Shown: positions 6,695-15,322 of the stretch, piece after piece | Numbering within the stretch: position 1 is the first letter of the stretch | How the letters are laid out: every line of letters begins with the position of its first letter | Source of the DNA: UBA1672 sp046542355 | GTDB taxonomy: Bacteria > Pseudomonadota > Alphaproteobacteria > Micavibrionales > Micavibrionaceae | Reading direction: 5' to 3' | Length of the DNA stretch: 21,015 nucleotides | Assembly (NCBI GenBank): GCA_046542355.1 | Contig: JBKHBN010000031.1 | Location: forward strand, 1 to 21,015 | Made by a program: the position numbers and the translations under genes | Notes under the pieces: generated by a model | Told to the model about the DNA's origin: nothing | Databases searched by the model: none | The model's input: the letters and a program-made list of their open reading frames with translations, nothing else

Positions 6695-8776
6695 TTAATT
6701 CCTTCCAGCCATAGCCATTTTTCGAGCCTTTTGTTCTTCGTGCTCTTCTTCTGGCTTTGTTTGTTCTGTGTTCTGGTTTGCAGAAATTTTCGTTGCTTCC
6801 AGAACTTTTTTCCATCCATGTGAATGTGTGGAGTCTTTTGCGCTCAGGGCTTGCCATTGTTCAATCAGCTCTTGAACGATATCAGGGTTGTTAAGTGTTG
6901 ATGTGTCGCCAAGGCTGTCATATTCATTTGCTGATATTTTTCGCAGAATACGACGCATGATCTTTCCGGAACGTGTCTTTGGCAAGTCGGGTGTGATCAG
7001 GATGACATCGGGCGTTGCAATAGGGCCGATTTCCTTGCGCACTGTTTGAATGATTTCCTTTTTGATGGTATCGGGGTTTGCATGTTCGGTTTGTTTCATG
7101 ATGACGTATGCGAATATGCCTTGCCCCTTGATGTCATGCGGGAAGCCAACGACGGCGCTTTCTGCTATTTCCGGATGTTCGTTAATGGCGCTTTCGACTT
7201 CGGCGGTTCCCATGCGGTGGCCGGAGACGTTAATTACATCATCTACGCGTCCGGTGATCCAGAAATCACCATCTTCATCGATCTTTGCACCATCACCGCT
7301 GAAATATGTGCCAGAGAAAGTGGAAAAGTATGTTTGTTCGAAACGCTCATGATCGCCGTAGATTGTACGCATCTGGCTGGGCCAGGAATCTGTGATGCAT
7401 AGATTTCCTTGTCCGGCGCCCTCCAGTTTATTGCCGTCTTTATCCACAAGCACAGGCTTGATACCAAAGAAGGGGCGGGATGCCGAGCTTGGTTTTAGAT
7501 CAAAGCTTGCCAAGGGTGTGATCAAGTGTCCGCCGCTTTCAGTTTGCCACCAGGTGTCGATAATCGGGCAGCGTTTTTCGCCGACGATATTGTAATACCA
7601 GTCCCATGCTTCGTGATTAATCGGCTCGCCGACAGATCCTAATATACGGAGCGATTTACGGCTTGTGCAGGTGACCATGTCATTTCCCGCTGCCAGAAGA
7701 GAGCGAATCGCCGTTGGCGCGGTGTAGAAAATATTGACCTGATGTTTATCAACAATGCGCCAGAATCGGGACATGTCCGGGTAACTCGGCACGCCTTCAA
7801 AGATCAGCGATGTTGCGCCGTTTGCAAGCGGCCCGTATACAATATAGGAGTGGCCGGTGATCCAGCCGACATCTGCTGTGCACCAGTATATTTCACCGGG
7901 TTTGTAGTCGAATACAAGTTCATGGGTGAGGCTGGTATAAACCATATATCCGCCGGTTGTGTGGACAACGCCTTTGGGCTGACCGGTTGAACCGGATGTG
8001 TACAGGAAGAACAGAGGATCTTCGGCATTCATCGGCTCACAAGGGCAATTATTGCTTTGGGTGTCAACGGCTTCGTGCCACCAGATATCGCGTCCTTGTT
8101 CCCAGTTAATCTGTCCACCTGTACGTTTTAGAACGAGAACTGTGTGTACGTCAGGACATGCTTCCAGTGCTGTGTCTACGCAGTCTTTGAGCTTGATGGT
8201 TTTGGGGCCGCGATATCCTTCATCTGCGGTAATAACAATCTGGGCGTCGCTGTCTTTTATACGGCTGCGCAGGGCTTCGGGAGAAAATCCTGCAAAAACA
8301 ACAGAATGGATCGCGCCAATGCGTGCACAGGCGAGCATGGCATAGGTTGCTTCGAGCACCATGGGCATATAGATTGCCACGCGGTCACCTTTTTTGACGC
8401 CGCGTGCTTTGAGGGCGTTGGCCAGTTTGCTGACCTCATCTTTGAGTTGTCCGTAGGTGACCTTGCTTGATTCTCCGGGATCATTGCCTTCGAAAATCAG
8501 CGCGGTGTGATGTTCTTTTTCCGGCAGGTGTCTGTCTATGCAATTGTAGCAGGCGTTCAGTTCTCCATCTTCATACCATTTGATAGAGACTGGACTTGTA
8601 AAACTGGTGTTTTTGATTTTGGTTGGCTCTTTGTACCAATCAATACGTTTTGCCTGCTCGGCCCAGAATTCTTCGGGGGCTTGTATTGAGTGTTGGTACA
8701 TTTCCTCATAACGCTCTTTTGAGATGTATGCATTTTCCGCTGTTTCTTGGGAAGGCTTGAAACATTTGTCAGTCAT
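6695..8776 (-). CDS. acs: Acetyl-CoA synthetase (AMP-forming)
   Basis: A 693-residue enzyme making acetyl-CoA from acetate, ATP and CoA through acetyl-AMP, in the cytoplasm. ANL-superfamily motifs are all present: YTSGSTGQPKGV (259-270), WWQTE (409-413) with the acetate-pocket Trp, SGDGA (493-497), TGR-DDVINVSGHRMGT (508-524) and PKTRSGK (599-605), whose Lys605 is the catalytic lysine and the usual target of regulatory acetylation. The ATG at 8776 follows AAGGAT by eight bases. Family members usually end near residue 650 here. This one has a further stretch of about 45 residues, Lys/Glu-rich at 660-690. It stands alone between two intergenic regions, with a tandem 14-bp repeat upstream that may hold control sites. 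Confidence 0.96.
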   Translation of the reverse strand: MTDKCFKPSQETAENAYISKERYEEMYQHSIQAPEEFWAEQAKRIDWYKEPTKIKNTSFTSPVSIKWYEDGELNACYNCIDRHLPEKEHHTALIFEGNDPGESSKVTYGQLKDEVSKLANALKARGVKKGDRVAIYMPMVLEATYAMLACARIGAIHSVVFAGFSPEALRSRIKDSDAQIVITADEGYRGPKTIKLKDCVDTALEACPDVHTVLVLKRTGGQINWEQGRDIWWHEAVDTQSNNCPCEPMNAEDPLFFLYTSGSTGQPKGVVHTTGGYMVYTSLTHELVFDYKPGEIYWCTADVGWITGHSYIVYGPLANGATSLIFEGVPSYPDMSRFWRIVDKHQVNIFYTAPTAIRSLLAAGNDMVTCTSRKSLRILGSVGEPINHEAWDWYYNIVGEKRCPIIDTWWQTESGGHLITPLASFDLKPSSASRPFFGIKPVLVDKDGNKLEGAGQGNLCITDSWPSQMRTIYGDHERFEQTYFSTFSGTYFSGDGAKIDEDGDFWITGRVDDVINVSGHRMGTAEVESAINEHPEIAESAVVGFPHDIKGQGIFAYVIMKQTEHANPDTIKKEIIQTVRKEIGPIATPDVILITPDLPKTRSGKIMRRILRKISANEYDSLGDTSTLNNPDIVQELIEQWQALSAKDSTHSHGWKKVLEATKISANQNTEQTKPEEEHEEQKARKMAMAGRN

Positions 8777-8846
8777 TTAATTTGATCCTTATAGAATTGT
8801 AGTCGAACTGTTGTTGAAATAATGTATGACGCAGTTTATGGACTCT

Positions 8847-8874
8847 AAGTGACGTGCTTTAAGTGACGTGCTTT
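8847..8874. repeat. Tandem 14-bp direct repeat upstream of acs
   Basis: AAGTGACGTGCTTT occurs twice without a gap (8847-8860 and 8861-8874), 71-98 bases upstream of the acs start. Two head-to-tail sites 14 bp apart could bind a regulator, or could be a simple duplication. The rest of 8777-9065 shows no gene on either strand that I can support. Confidence 0.9.
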
Positions 8875-8903
8875 GGACATCAGATCAAGACATAAGAAGC
8901 CAC

Positions 8904-8931
8904 AACCAAAGGATCCTCCTTTGGTTTTTTT
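8904..8931 (+). terminator. Plus-strand intrinsic terminator without an obvious gene
   Basis: Stem AACCAAAGGA (8904-8913), three-base loop TCC, stem TCCTTTGGTT (8917-8926), then a run of T to 8931. The U-tract is made only on the plus strand, yet the genes on both sides (acs, gpsA) are on minus. A candidate promoter, TTGAAA-17 bases-TATGGA at 8814-8842, would give a transcript of about 80 nt ending here. Confidence 0.7.
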
Positions 8932-9065
8932 GATGGGCGCTATGATTTTTATTTTATGTGTTTTCTTTCTTGCACAGTTGCCGTTTCACACCGTGACAAA
9001 GTGTGCCTAAAAAGATTCGCCATGGCTATGCGCAGTGCACAATTTTCAGTTCCTTTTGGGGATAG

Positions 9066-10070
9066 TTATGAACGGGTTTCTTGGCCAAGCGGGCGGTTTA
9101 TAATGCTTTCAAGCACATTTTCAATTGATAAATTTTTATTTATACATGCATCTATGTTTGTGCAAATGGGCATATCTACATTGTATTTTTTTGCAAGAGA
9201 TACAGTTGATTTGGCTGTGTGTACGCCTTCTGCGACACTGTTTGAGTGTTTCATTATATCCTGGAGTGTTTTCCCCTGTGCTAGTGCCAGACCGGTTGAA
9301 AAATTACGCGATTGTTCGGAGGAGCAGGTGAGCATCATATCACCGACACCGCTTAGACCAAGGAAGGTGTCTGGTTTTGCGCCCATGGCGATTCCAAGGC
9401 GTGATATTTCTGCCAGTCCACGGGTGACTAAAGAAGCGCGGGCGCTTTCTCCCATGTCCAGACCTTTGGCTATTCCACATGCGATGGCGATAACATTTTT
9501 AAGTGCGCCGGCGATCTGGGTGCCGATTATGTCAGTTGTGGCGTAGGGGCGGAAAAAAGGGCTGGCAATTGCTTTTTGTAGGGTTTCGGCAGTCTCTTGG
9601 CTTTTACTGGCCAATGTTGTGGCCGCTGGTTTACCCTTGGCTATTTCTTTGGCAAAGTTTGGGCCGCTTAAAATTGCGGTCTGTGTTGCGGGTATTATTT
9701 CTTCGACGATCTCACTCATCATCATGAGGGTGTTTTGTTCTATGCCTTTGGAACATAAAACCAGTGTATGATTTCCGTGTATATATGGTTTCATCAGTTC
9801 CAGAATTGAGCGCATGGCTTGTGCCGGTGTAACCATTAGTAATATATCATGGTTTGTTACAGCCTTTTGCAAGTCTGTGGTGGCTTTTATCGTGCGATTG
9901 AGCGGGATGTCACCCAAGTGGGCAGTATTTTTGTGGGTGGTATTGATTTCGCTGGCCACCTCTTCACGTCGTGCCCACAGTGTTACGCTCAGTTCTTTTT
10001 CCGCCATGATGTGCGCAAGCGCGCTGCCCCATGATCCTGTGCCGATAACGCCAAGGTTTGTTGTGTTCAT
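9066..10070 (-). CDS. gpsA: NAD(P)-dependent glycerol-3-phosphate dehydrogenase
   Basis: A 334-residue cytoplasmic enzyme that reduces dihydroxyacetone phosphate to sn-glycerol-3-phosphate, the backbone for phospholipids. The N-terminal Rossmann motif is GVIGTGSWGSALA (7-19). SKG at 107-109 and GPNFAKEIA at 136-144 are family motifs. GALKNVIAIACG (188-199) holds the catalytic Lys191, followed by RASLVTRGLAE and LSGVGDMMLTCSS (239-251). Length is normal. The start at 10070 has AAGGAA about ten bases upstream. It begins 24 bases after the tsaD stop, so tsaD-gpsA is probably one transcript. Confidence 0.97.
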   Translation of the reverse strand: MNTTNLGVIGTGSWGSALAHIMAEKELSVTLWARREEVASEINTTHKNTAHLGDIPLNRTIKATTDLQKAVTNHDILLMVTPAQAMRSILELMKPYIHGNHTLVLCSKGIEQNTLMMMSEIVEEIIPATQTAILSGPNFAKEIAKGKPAATTLASKSQETAETLQKAIASPFFRPYATTDIIGTQIAGALKNVIAIACGIAKGLDMGESARASLVTRGLAEISRLGIAMGAKPDTFLGLSGVGDMMLTCSSEQSRNFSTGLALAQGKTLQDIMKHSNSVAEGVHTAKSTVSLAKKYNVDMPICTNIDACINKNLSIENVLESIINRPLGQETRS

Positions 10071-10093
10071 ATTAGGATGGTTCCTTTGATGTT

Positions 10094-11176
10094 TTATGCT
10101 TTTACCCCAGCACCATGGCGTTTGGGAGCTTCCGGGTCAAGAGGCCAACGAGGGCGAGCTTGAAAATCCAGTGGGTCGCTTTGTCCGGCTTTTAGCCGCT
10201 CTATTCCAGTCCAGGCGATCATGGCGCCGTTGTCTCCAGAAAGGGATAAAGGGGGAGCGTGGAAGGGCATTTTCTTCTCGAGAGCCAGTGTTTCCAGTTG
10301 CTCGCGGATGGTCTGGTTTGCCGAGACACCGCCACACACAACAAAGGCCGGAGGGGTGTTGCGGGGGGGTATGGTTTTAAAAAAACTATCAATAGCATAA
10401 GCCGATTTATCGGCTAATACTTCGGCTATTTTATGTTGTAATGCCCAAGATAGTTGGGCTACGTCCTGTCGCTCCAGAGCGCCTTGGGGGAGCCGGTCAA
10501 TGTGGAGCCTAACGGCTGTTTTTAGTCCTGAAAATGAGAAATCACAGTTTTTCTTATGTTTCATTGGGCTTGGCAGGGGGAAGCGCGTGATTGCTGCGTT
10601 GTGATCTGTGCATTCCCTGGCAATTTTCTCAACGTTTGGTCCTCCGGGGTAGGGAAGTCCCATCATTTTTGCGCTTTTGTCAAAGCACTCGCCTGCGGCA
10701 TCATCCAATGTTGTGCCAAGCCGGCGATATTGCCCCAAAGATTCGGCAATGAGTAATTGCGTGTGCCCGCCAGAGACCAGCAGTACAAGGTAGGGAAAGT
10801 CTATTTTTTCGACCAGACGTGCAGTCAGGACGTGCCCTTCCAGATGGTTGATGGCTAGAAACGGTATGTTATGTACGCTGGCAATGGCTTTTGCGCTCAT
10901 CATGCCGATCATGACCCCGCCAATTAGACCAGGGCCACAGGTTGCGGCAACGCCGCTTAGCTGCGTAAAAGAAATGCCGGCATCATGCATGGCGGCGGCG
11001 ATGACTTTGTCTATATGTTCGAGATGCTCGCGCGCGGCTATTTCCGGCACGACCCCGCCGTAAATACTGTGTGTCTTGAGTTGGCTTAGAACAATGTTGG
11101 AGAGAATCTCTCCCTTACCGGTTACTACGGCGGCGGCGGTTTCATCGCAGCTGGTTTCAATTCCAAGAACAATCAT
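10094..11176 (-). CDS. tsaD: tRNA N6-adenosine threonylcarbamoyltransferase
   Basis: A 360-residue member of the Kae1/TsaD/YgjD family. With TsaB and TsaE it transfers the threonylcarbamoyl group to A37 of ANN-decoding tRNAs. The metal-binding His pair is in NHLEGH (His111 and His115). Other signatures are GIETSCDET (5-13), VVPEIAAREH (42-51), LVSGGHTQL (133-141), DDAAGECFDK (158-167) and a C-terminal RPRWPLDP. It lies upstream of gpsA, an order common in Alphaproteobacteria, and is divergent from hemC. The promoters of both must lie within about 90 bases. Confidence 0.97.
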   Translation of the reverse strand: MIVLGIETSCDETAAAVVTGKGEILSNIVLSQLKTHSIYGGVVPEIAAREHLEHIDKVIAAAMHDAGISFTQLSGVAATCGPGLIGGVMIGMMSAKAIASVHNIPFLAINHLEGHVLTARLVEKIDFPYLVLLVSGGHTQLLIAESLGQYRRLGTTLDDAAGECFDKSAKMMGLPYPGGPNVEKIARECTDHNAAITRFPLPSPMKHKKNCDFSFSGLKTAVRLHIDRLPQGALERQDVAQLSWALQHKIAEVLADKSAYAIDSFFKTIPPRNTPPAFVVCGGVSANQTIREQLETLALEKKMPFHAPPLSLSGDNGAMIAWTGIERLKAGQSDPLDFQARPRWPLDPEAPKRHGAGVKA

Positions 11177-11263
11177 GCGGCTTTGTTATATCCTCTCTTG
11201 CGCCTGAAGCGGTGTCATCGTATGACTGAAGGGCGCAGCAGCCAAAGAGTAGAATTGAACATT

Positions 11264-12259
11264 ATGACTGTCAAACCTGAATATGAATATCCCAAGAAAA
11301 TTGTTATCGGCACGCGGGGGTCTGCGTTGGCGTTATGGCAGGCGCGTTTTGTCGCTGATAAAATAGCTAATATTGGACAAGGTATTGAGGTTGAGGTTAG
11401 GGATATCAAGACATCCGGGGATTGGAAGCCTTGCCAGGGTGAAGTGCGGCTTGATGCTTTGCAAGGGGGGAAAGCGCAATTTGCCAAGGAGATTGAGGAG
11501 GCATTGCTTAATGGCCAAATTGATATGGCTGTTCATTCGATGAAAGATCTTGAGACTGTCTTGCCAGATGGGTTGATCGTGCCGTATGTGTTGGCCAGAG
11601 CTGATGCCAGAGATGCTTTTCTGTCTGCTCATGATGGTGTTAGACATTTTCGCGATTTGCCAAGGTTTTCTGTGGTTGGAACGGCGAGTGTACGTCGCCA
11701 GGCTTTTTTGCTTTCTCAACGCCCTGATCTTAAAGTTGTTCCTATACGCGGCAATGTAGAAACACGGATTGAGAAATTAAAATCTCATCAGGTTGATGCT
11801 ACTTTTTTGGCTATGTCAGGGTTACAACGGCTTGGGCTTGAGCAGGAAGCCTCTTGCATATTGCCTGTAGAGGAGATGTTGCCTGCGGCCGGGCAGGGGG
11901 CTATTGGTATTCAGATCCGAGAAAACGACGCTTATAAAATGTCCTTTGTTAGCCAAATATATTGTTTTGATACAACCATATGCGTTTCTTGTGAGCGCGC
12001 TGTGCTGGCGGCTCTTGGCGGGGGGTGTCATACGCCGGTCGGGGTTTATGCGCGTTTTGAGGCTGATGAAAACGGAGCTGGTTCGGGGGTGCTTGATGTG
12101 ACGGCGCGCGTTCTTTCCCCAGACGGGAGAGAAAATTGGGAGCAATGCGCGCGGCAATATGTTTTGGGACTGGAACAGGCTTGTGCAATCGGGCATAGTA
12201 TGGGGACATATCTCAAGGGGTGCGTTCCCCCGATGGTTTTAAATGCTAACAGGCTTTAG
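11264..12259 (+). CDS. hemC: Hydroxymethylbilane synthase (porphobilinogen deaminase)
   Basis: Joins four porphobilinogens into hydroxymethylbilane in tetrapyrrole synthesis. Signatures are GTRGSALALWQA (16-27), VHSMKDLETVLP (90-101) with the catalytic Asp95, GTASVRRQA (139-147), IRGNVETRI (161-169) and LGGGCHTPVG (251-260), in which Cys255 carries the dipyrromethane cofactor. I chose the ATG at 11264, giving 331 residues. The frame is open to 11183 (ATGs also at 11222), but those starts would leave almost no space for the divergent promoters and add an atypical N-terminus. No start has a strong ribosome site. hemD follows 37 bases later. Confidence 0.95.
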   Translation: MTVKPEYEYPKKIVIGTRGSALALWQARFVADKIANIGQGIEVEVRDIKTSGDWKPCQGEVRLDALQGGKAQFAKEIEEALLNGQIDMAVHSMKDLETVLPDGLIVPYVLARADARDAFLSAHDGVRHFRDLPRFSVVGTASVRRQAFLLSQRPDLKVVPIRGNVETRIEKLKSHQVDATFLAMSGLQRLGLEQEASCILPVEEMLPAAGQGAIGIQIRENDAYKMSFVSQIYCFDTTICVSCERAVLAALGGGCHTPVGVYARFEADENGAGSGVLDVTARVLSPDGRENWEQCARQYVLGLEQACAIGHSMGTYLKGCVPPMVLNANRL

Positions 12260-12296
12260 ATGAATTTAAATTTTTAAGGGATTTGGTTTTTAAATT

Positions 12297-13094
12297 ATGT
12301 CAGTGCCAAAAAAAATAGTTGTCACTCGCGCCAACCATCAGGCTCAGGCTTTTGCTGCTGCTCTTGTTAACAGGGCAAACGGTATCAGTATGAATGATTT
12401 TGTTTTTGAACCCATGACAGAGATTATTCATTTTCCGTTTAATACAGCCAAGTTTGAAGATTATAGCGGTATTATTATGACAAGTATGAATGCGGCTGTT
12501 TCTTTGGGGCTTAATGCTCCAGCGCGTGATTTATTGGCGGATAGGCCGTTTTTTTGTGTCGGAGAACATACAAAGCAGAAGATTTTAGGTGTCGGAGCGC
12601 AAGAGGTAGCTATTTGTGCGCCTACGGCCAAAAAACTTGTTGAGGAGATGTTTGCATCCCGTAACGGCACGTTGTGCGCTCGTAAAAAGTTTTTGTATTT
12701 GCGCGGGCGTGATATCGCTTTTGATATGAAGGAGGCTCTGGTTAGCAGCCCCAGAGGTGAAACGCAATGTGTCAGTGTTGATGAGATTGTTTGCTATGAA
12801 GCAAAGGCTGTTAAACGATTCTCGCCCAATATTTCTGAGGCGCTTTTGCTCGGTGAAGTAGGACTGATTACATTTTTTTCCAAGCGCACGGCAGAGGTTT
12901 TTCTTGGTTTGTGGGAAGAAGAATCAGAAAAAGACGAGGCGTATGAAGAGCAGATAAAAAACGTGAAAGTCTTGTGCATGAGTAAGGATGTGGCAGAAAG
13001 TGTGCAGGATATATTTGGCAGGAAGAACTGTTTTTACGCTGATAAGCCCAGTATGGACGGTATGATCGATAAGGTTAAAGATGTATTGTCTTAA
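12297..13094 (+). CDS. hemD: Uroporphyrinogen-III synthase
   Basis: A 265-residue protein placed directly after hemC. It cyclises hydroxymethylbilane to uroporphyrinogen III. HemD is poorly conserved. Visible family features are the N-terminal VVTRANHQAQAFAAAL, IIMTSMNAA (about residues 59-67), FFCVGEHTKQKILGVGA (about 85-101), LYLRGRD (about 133-139), VCYEA (about 162-166) and an F-FSKRTAEVF segment (about 187-196). An AAGGGA sits about 15 bases upstream of the ATG, wider than ideal. The call rests on these motifs plus the gene order. Confidence 0.88.
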   Translation: MSVPKKIVVTRANHQAQAFAAALVNRANGISMNDFVFEPMTEIIHFPFNTAKFEDYSGIIMTSMNAAVSLGLNAPARDLLADRPFFCVGEHTKQKILGVGAQEVAICAPTAKKLVEEMFASRNGTLCARKKFLYLRGRDIAFDMKEALVSSPRGETQCVSVDEIVCYEAKAVKRFSPNISEALLLGEVGLITFFSKRTAEVFLGLWEEESEKDEAYEEQIKNVKVLCMSKDVAESVQDIFGRKNCFYADKPSMDGMIDKVKDVLS

Positions 13095-13180
13095 AGTGCG
13101 CGCGAATAATCAGCGTATGAGATTTTTTTCATGTGTTTTGGTATAAGTTTTGGTTTGTGTACGTGCGTGTTTGGTCTTTC

Positions 13181-13210
13181 GTTTTATTTTTCAAAAAAGA
13201 TAAAACTTTT
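13181..13210 (+). terminator. Possible AT-rich terminator after hemD
   Basis: An 11-bp stem with one mismatch (13181-13191 against 13196-13206, loop CAAA) followed by TTTT. It has few G-C pairs, so termination would be weak. If real, it separates hemC-hemD from the Mic60-like gene, which would then need its own promoter in 13210-13290. Confidence 0.35.
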
Positions 13211-13290
13211 ATGACTGCACTCTGGTCTATAGCCTGCTGTATGTGCTATGAGGGTATTATCACAATAAAACAGAAGGGATTTTTTAAACG

Positions 13291-15228
13291 ATGAGCAAAT
13301 CGGGAAAACAACCGATCGAAAATGCGGTTGAGATTATCGAGAGATTCGGTGGTATACGTCCTATGGCTTCCAAGACAGGCGTTGCCGTGACAACGATTCA
13401 GGGCTGGAAGAAGAGAGGGGTTATTCCGGGGGCGCGTAAAGAGTCCGTTCTTGAGTCTGCTGCTGAACACGAGGTTGATTTGTATGGGCTCGTTGAAGGA
13501 GCACCGTCTTTGCAAGAGCAGGAAGATGGAAGCGATCTAGATGAGACTTTAGAAGAGCATCAAGGTATTGAGCCTGCCCAATTGGATGATACTGATTTGG
13601 AACAGTCCTTGGTGGATAGGGATGATGAATCCAGTGAGCCGGATGTGCCGGTATTGCAAGACTCTAAAGATGATATTTCCCGTGAGCTTGAACAGGGACA
13701 GGATGATGAAGGGGGAGATGTACCGGGCTTAGATAATGCATCAGATTCGGACAAAAATTCGGGCGGGGATGATGATCTTAACGATGATAAAGATGATGAG
13801 GCTGATCCTCATACCGATACTGATACTGATACTGAAGATGATGATCATAGTGGTGATAATGATGCGGATGAGAAGGATTCTGATGAAGAAAAAACGGCTA
13901 GTGAAGACGATGATCTTGAGATTCCCCATGCGTTAAAACGTACAGCAGAGGTAGAGGCCGGGCGCAGTCCTGGCCAGACCAAGGATTGGGCAAGTGTAAG
14001 AGCGCAGCGCCCTGACTCTGCAGCTCGTCGTGATTATGCGCAGGTTGTGATCGAAACCAAAAAAGGGGCGATGACGCGCAGTGTTATTATTGCTGTAGTG
14101 ATTATTCTGGTTGTGTTGGCTACGCTTGCCGGACTGATTTTGCCAAAATACAGAAGTTTTGAGCATCGGGATACACGGATTGAAGAACTGGAAAGCGAGC
14201 TTTCGGCTTTGAAGAAGGAACAATCGGGGTTTAAGGGACTGGTGTCGGAGAACTGGTCGGAGGAGCTTGAGCATCTCAAGCGTAAGGCGGCGCAGGTTAA
14301 GGAAGGGGTTGATCAAAGGATTAATGATGTAAAATCTTTTTCTTCCGATCTTTCTACGAGCCTTTCTGGGGGGCAGGGGCTGGATGGGCGCGTTGAGCAA
14401 TTGCAAACCTATATGTCTGAGATTGCCGGAGGTGCGAGTGTCTATGCACTAAAAGACCGTTTTGATGAAATGCGTAAGAGTGCGCCCGGGGAAAATGCGC
14501 TTAATCTTTCAGTTGAAGCCCTGTTGCCGCTCGTGGAGCGCGTGAAAGGCGGGGGTGAAGGGTCTTCAGAAGGGATGCTCAATGATCTTATAGCTATGGC
14601 GCGAGAGCAAAGTACAGCCTTGCAGGCCAGTCTCGGGAATGTTCCTACAGACGAGCTTGGCGCGGCGGCTAAGTTGCTTGCCATGACGCAGGTGCGTTCT
14701 TCTCTAGGCCGTTCTGATGCTGATTTTGAAGATGATTTACGGCTTTTGAATAAAATGCTGGGAGATGAGAATCCCGAGTTGGCTCAGGCAATTGAGAAAA
14801 TAGCCCCGCATGTTCAAGAGGGATTTTTAACATCTGAAGGGCTTGTGGAAGAATTTCAATATGCAGCGGCGGACGCTGTGGAAGCCTCTTTGAATGGTGA
14901 GGATGTATCCGTTTCGCAGAAGCTTTCTGCCAAGCTTAATGGTTTGTTGAAAGTTGAAAAGAATGGTGAGCTTCTTACAGGTACGCAGGTACAGGCAGCG
15001 ATTAACAGGGCTGAGAAACTGCTTAAGGCAAACCGTATTGAGGATGTTATTTCTCTGGTTCAGCGTGAGCTAGATGCCGAGGCGTTAAAACCGCTGCGCC
15101 CATGGATTAAAAAAGCGCAAGGGGTTGTTGCCTCCAGAGATCTCAAGCGCGCTTTGGAAGATGCGATAGAGTTTAATTTCGGGTCAGGATTGCTGGGCGG
15201 TAAAGTGCTGCAGAATAATACACTTTAA
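13291..15228 (+). CDS. Mic60/mitofilin-like inner-membrane protein with HTH-like N-terminus
   Basis: A 645-residue protein in the place where alphaproteobacteria keep Mic60, between hemD and hemY. In Mic60 homologues a membrane anchor and periplasmic coiled coil shape inner-membrane invaginations. Parts: 1-66 a small helix-turn-helix-like domain (ENAVEIIERFGGIR, then TGVAVTTIQGWKKRGVIP); 75-212 an extremely Asp/Glu/Ser-rich linker including DTDTDTDT; 255-262 basic; 263-285 one membrane helix; 290-345 coiled coil; a long helical region; and 570-640 a mitofilin-signature-like ending (around LISLVQREL-type helix, LRPWIKKAQ, DLKRALEDAIEF). The HTH-like start would lie in the cytoplasm and might bind DNA or a partner. 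GAAGGG lies about 12 bases before the ATG. Confidence 0.8.
   Translation: MSKSGKQPIENAVEIIERFGGIRPMASKTGVAVTTIQGWKKRGVIPGARKESVLESAAEHEVDLYGLVEGAPSLQEQEDGSDLDETLEEHQGIEPAQLDDTDLEQSLVDRDDESSEPDVPVLQDSKDDISRELEQGQDDEGGDVPGLDNASDSDKNSGGDDDLNDDKDDEADPHTDTDTDTEDDDHSGDNDADEKDSDEEKTASEDDDLEIPHALKRTAEVEAGRSPGQTKDWASVRAQRPDSAARRDYAQVVIETKKGAMTRSVIIAVVIILVVLATLAGLILPKYRSFEHRDTRIEELESELSALKKEQSGFKGLVSENWSEELEHLKRKAAQVKEGVDQRINDVKSFSSDLSTSLSGGQGLDGRVEQLQTYMSEIAGGASVYALKDRFDEMRKSAPGENALNLSVEALLPLVERVKGGGEGSSEGMLNDLIAMAREQSTALQASLGNVPTDELGAAAKLLAMTQVRSSLGRSDADFEDDLRLLNKMLGDENPELAQAIEKIAPHVQEGFLTSEGLVEEFQYAAADAVEASLNGEDVSVSQKLSAKLNGLLKVEKNGELLTGTQVQAAINRAEKLLKANRIEDVISLVQRELDAEALKPLRPWIKKAQGVVASRDLKRALEDAIEFNFGSGLLGGKVLQNNTL
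13816..13833. repeat. GATACT x3 microsatellite in the acidic linker
   Basis: Three perfect GATACT units, preceded by a near copy, encode the Asp-Thr run in the Mic60-like protein's linker. Being a 6-bp unit, copy changes would keep the frame and alter linker length only. Confidence 0.8.
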
Positions 15229-15264
15229 GATACTTTCTAAGCGTGCGTTTGTAGTTTATCTTGT

Positions 15265-15292
15265 GAGTCGCATTTGCGGCTCTTTATTTTTT
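15265..15292 (+). terminator. Hairpin with T-rich tail between the Mic60-like gene and hemY
   Basis: Stem GAGTCGCA (15265-15272) and TGCGGCTC (15275-15282) with one G-T pair and a very tight two-base gap, so the inner pair must open to make a loop. It is followed by TTTATTTTTT. It could end part of the upstream transcript and lower hemY expression, since hemY starts 31 bases further on. Confidence 0.5.
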
Positions 15293-15322
15293 AGAATTTG
15301 TTTTGATGAGGAGTAAAACAAG

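Noticed and set aside
8847..8874. CRISPR-like direct repeats
   Set aside because: Only two units with no spacer between them.
11183..11263. Upstream hemC starts
   Set aside because: They leave six to about 45 bases before divergent tsaD and add residues not expected in HemC.
13736..13936. Met/Ile-rich frames on both strands in the Mic60-like linker
   Set aside because: They are out-of-frame readings of the GAT/GAA-rich acidic repeat.
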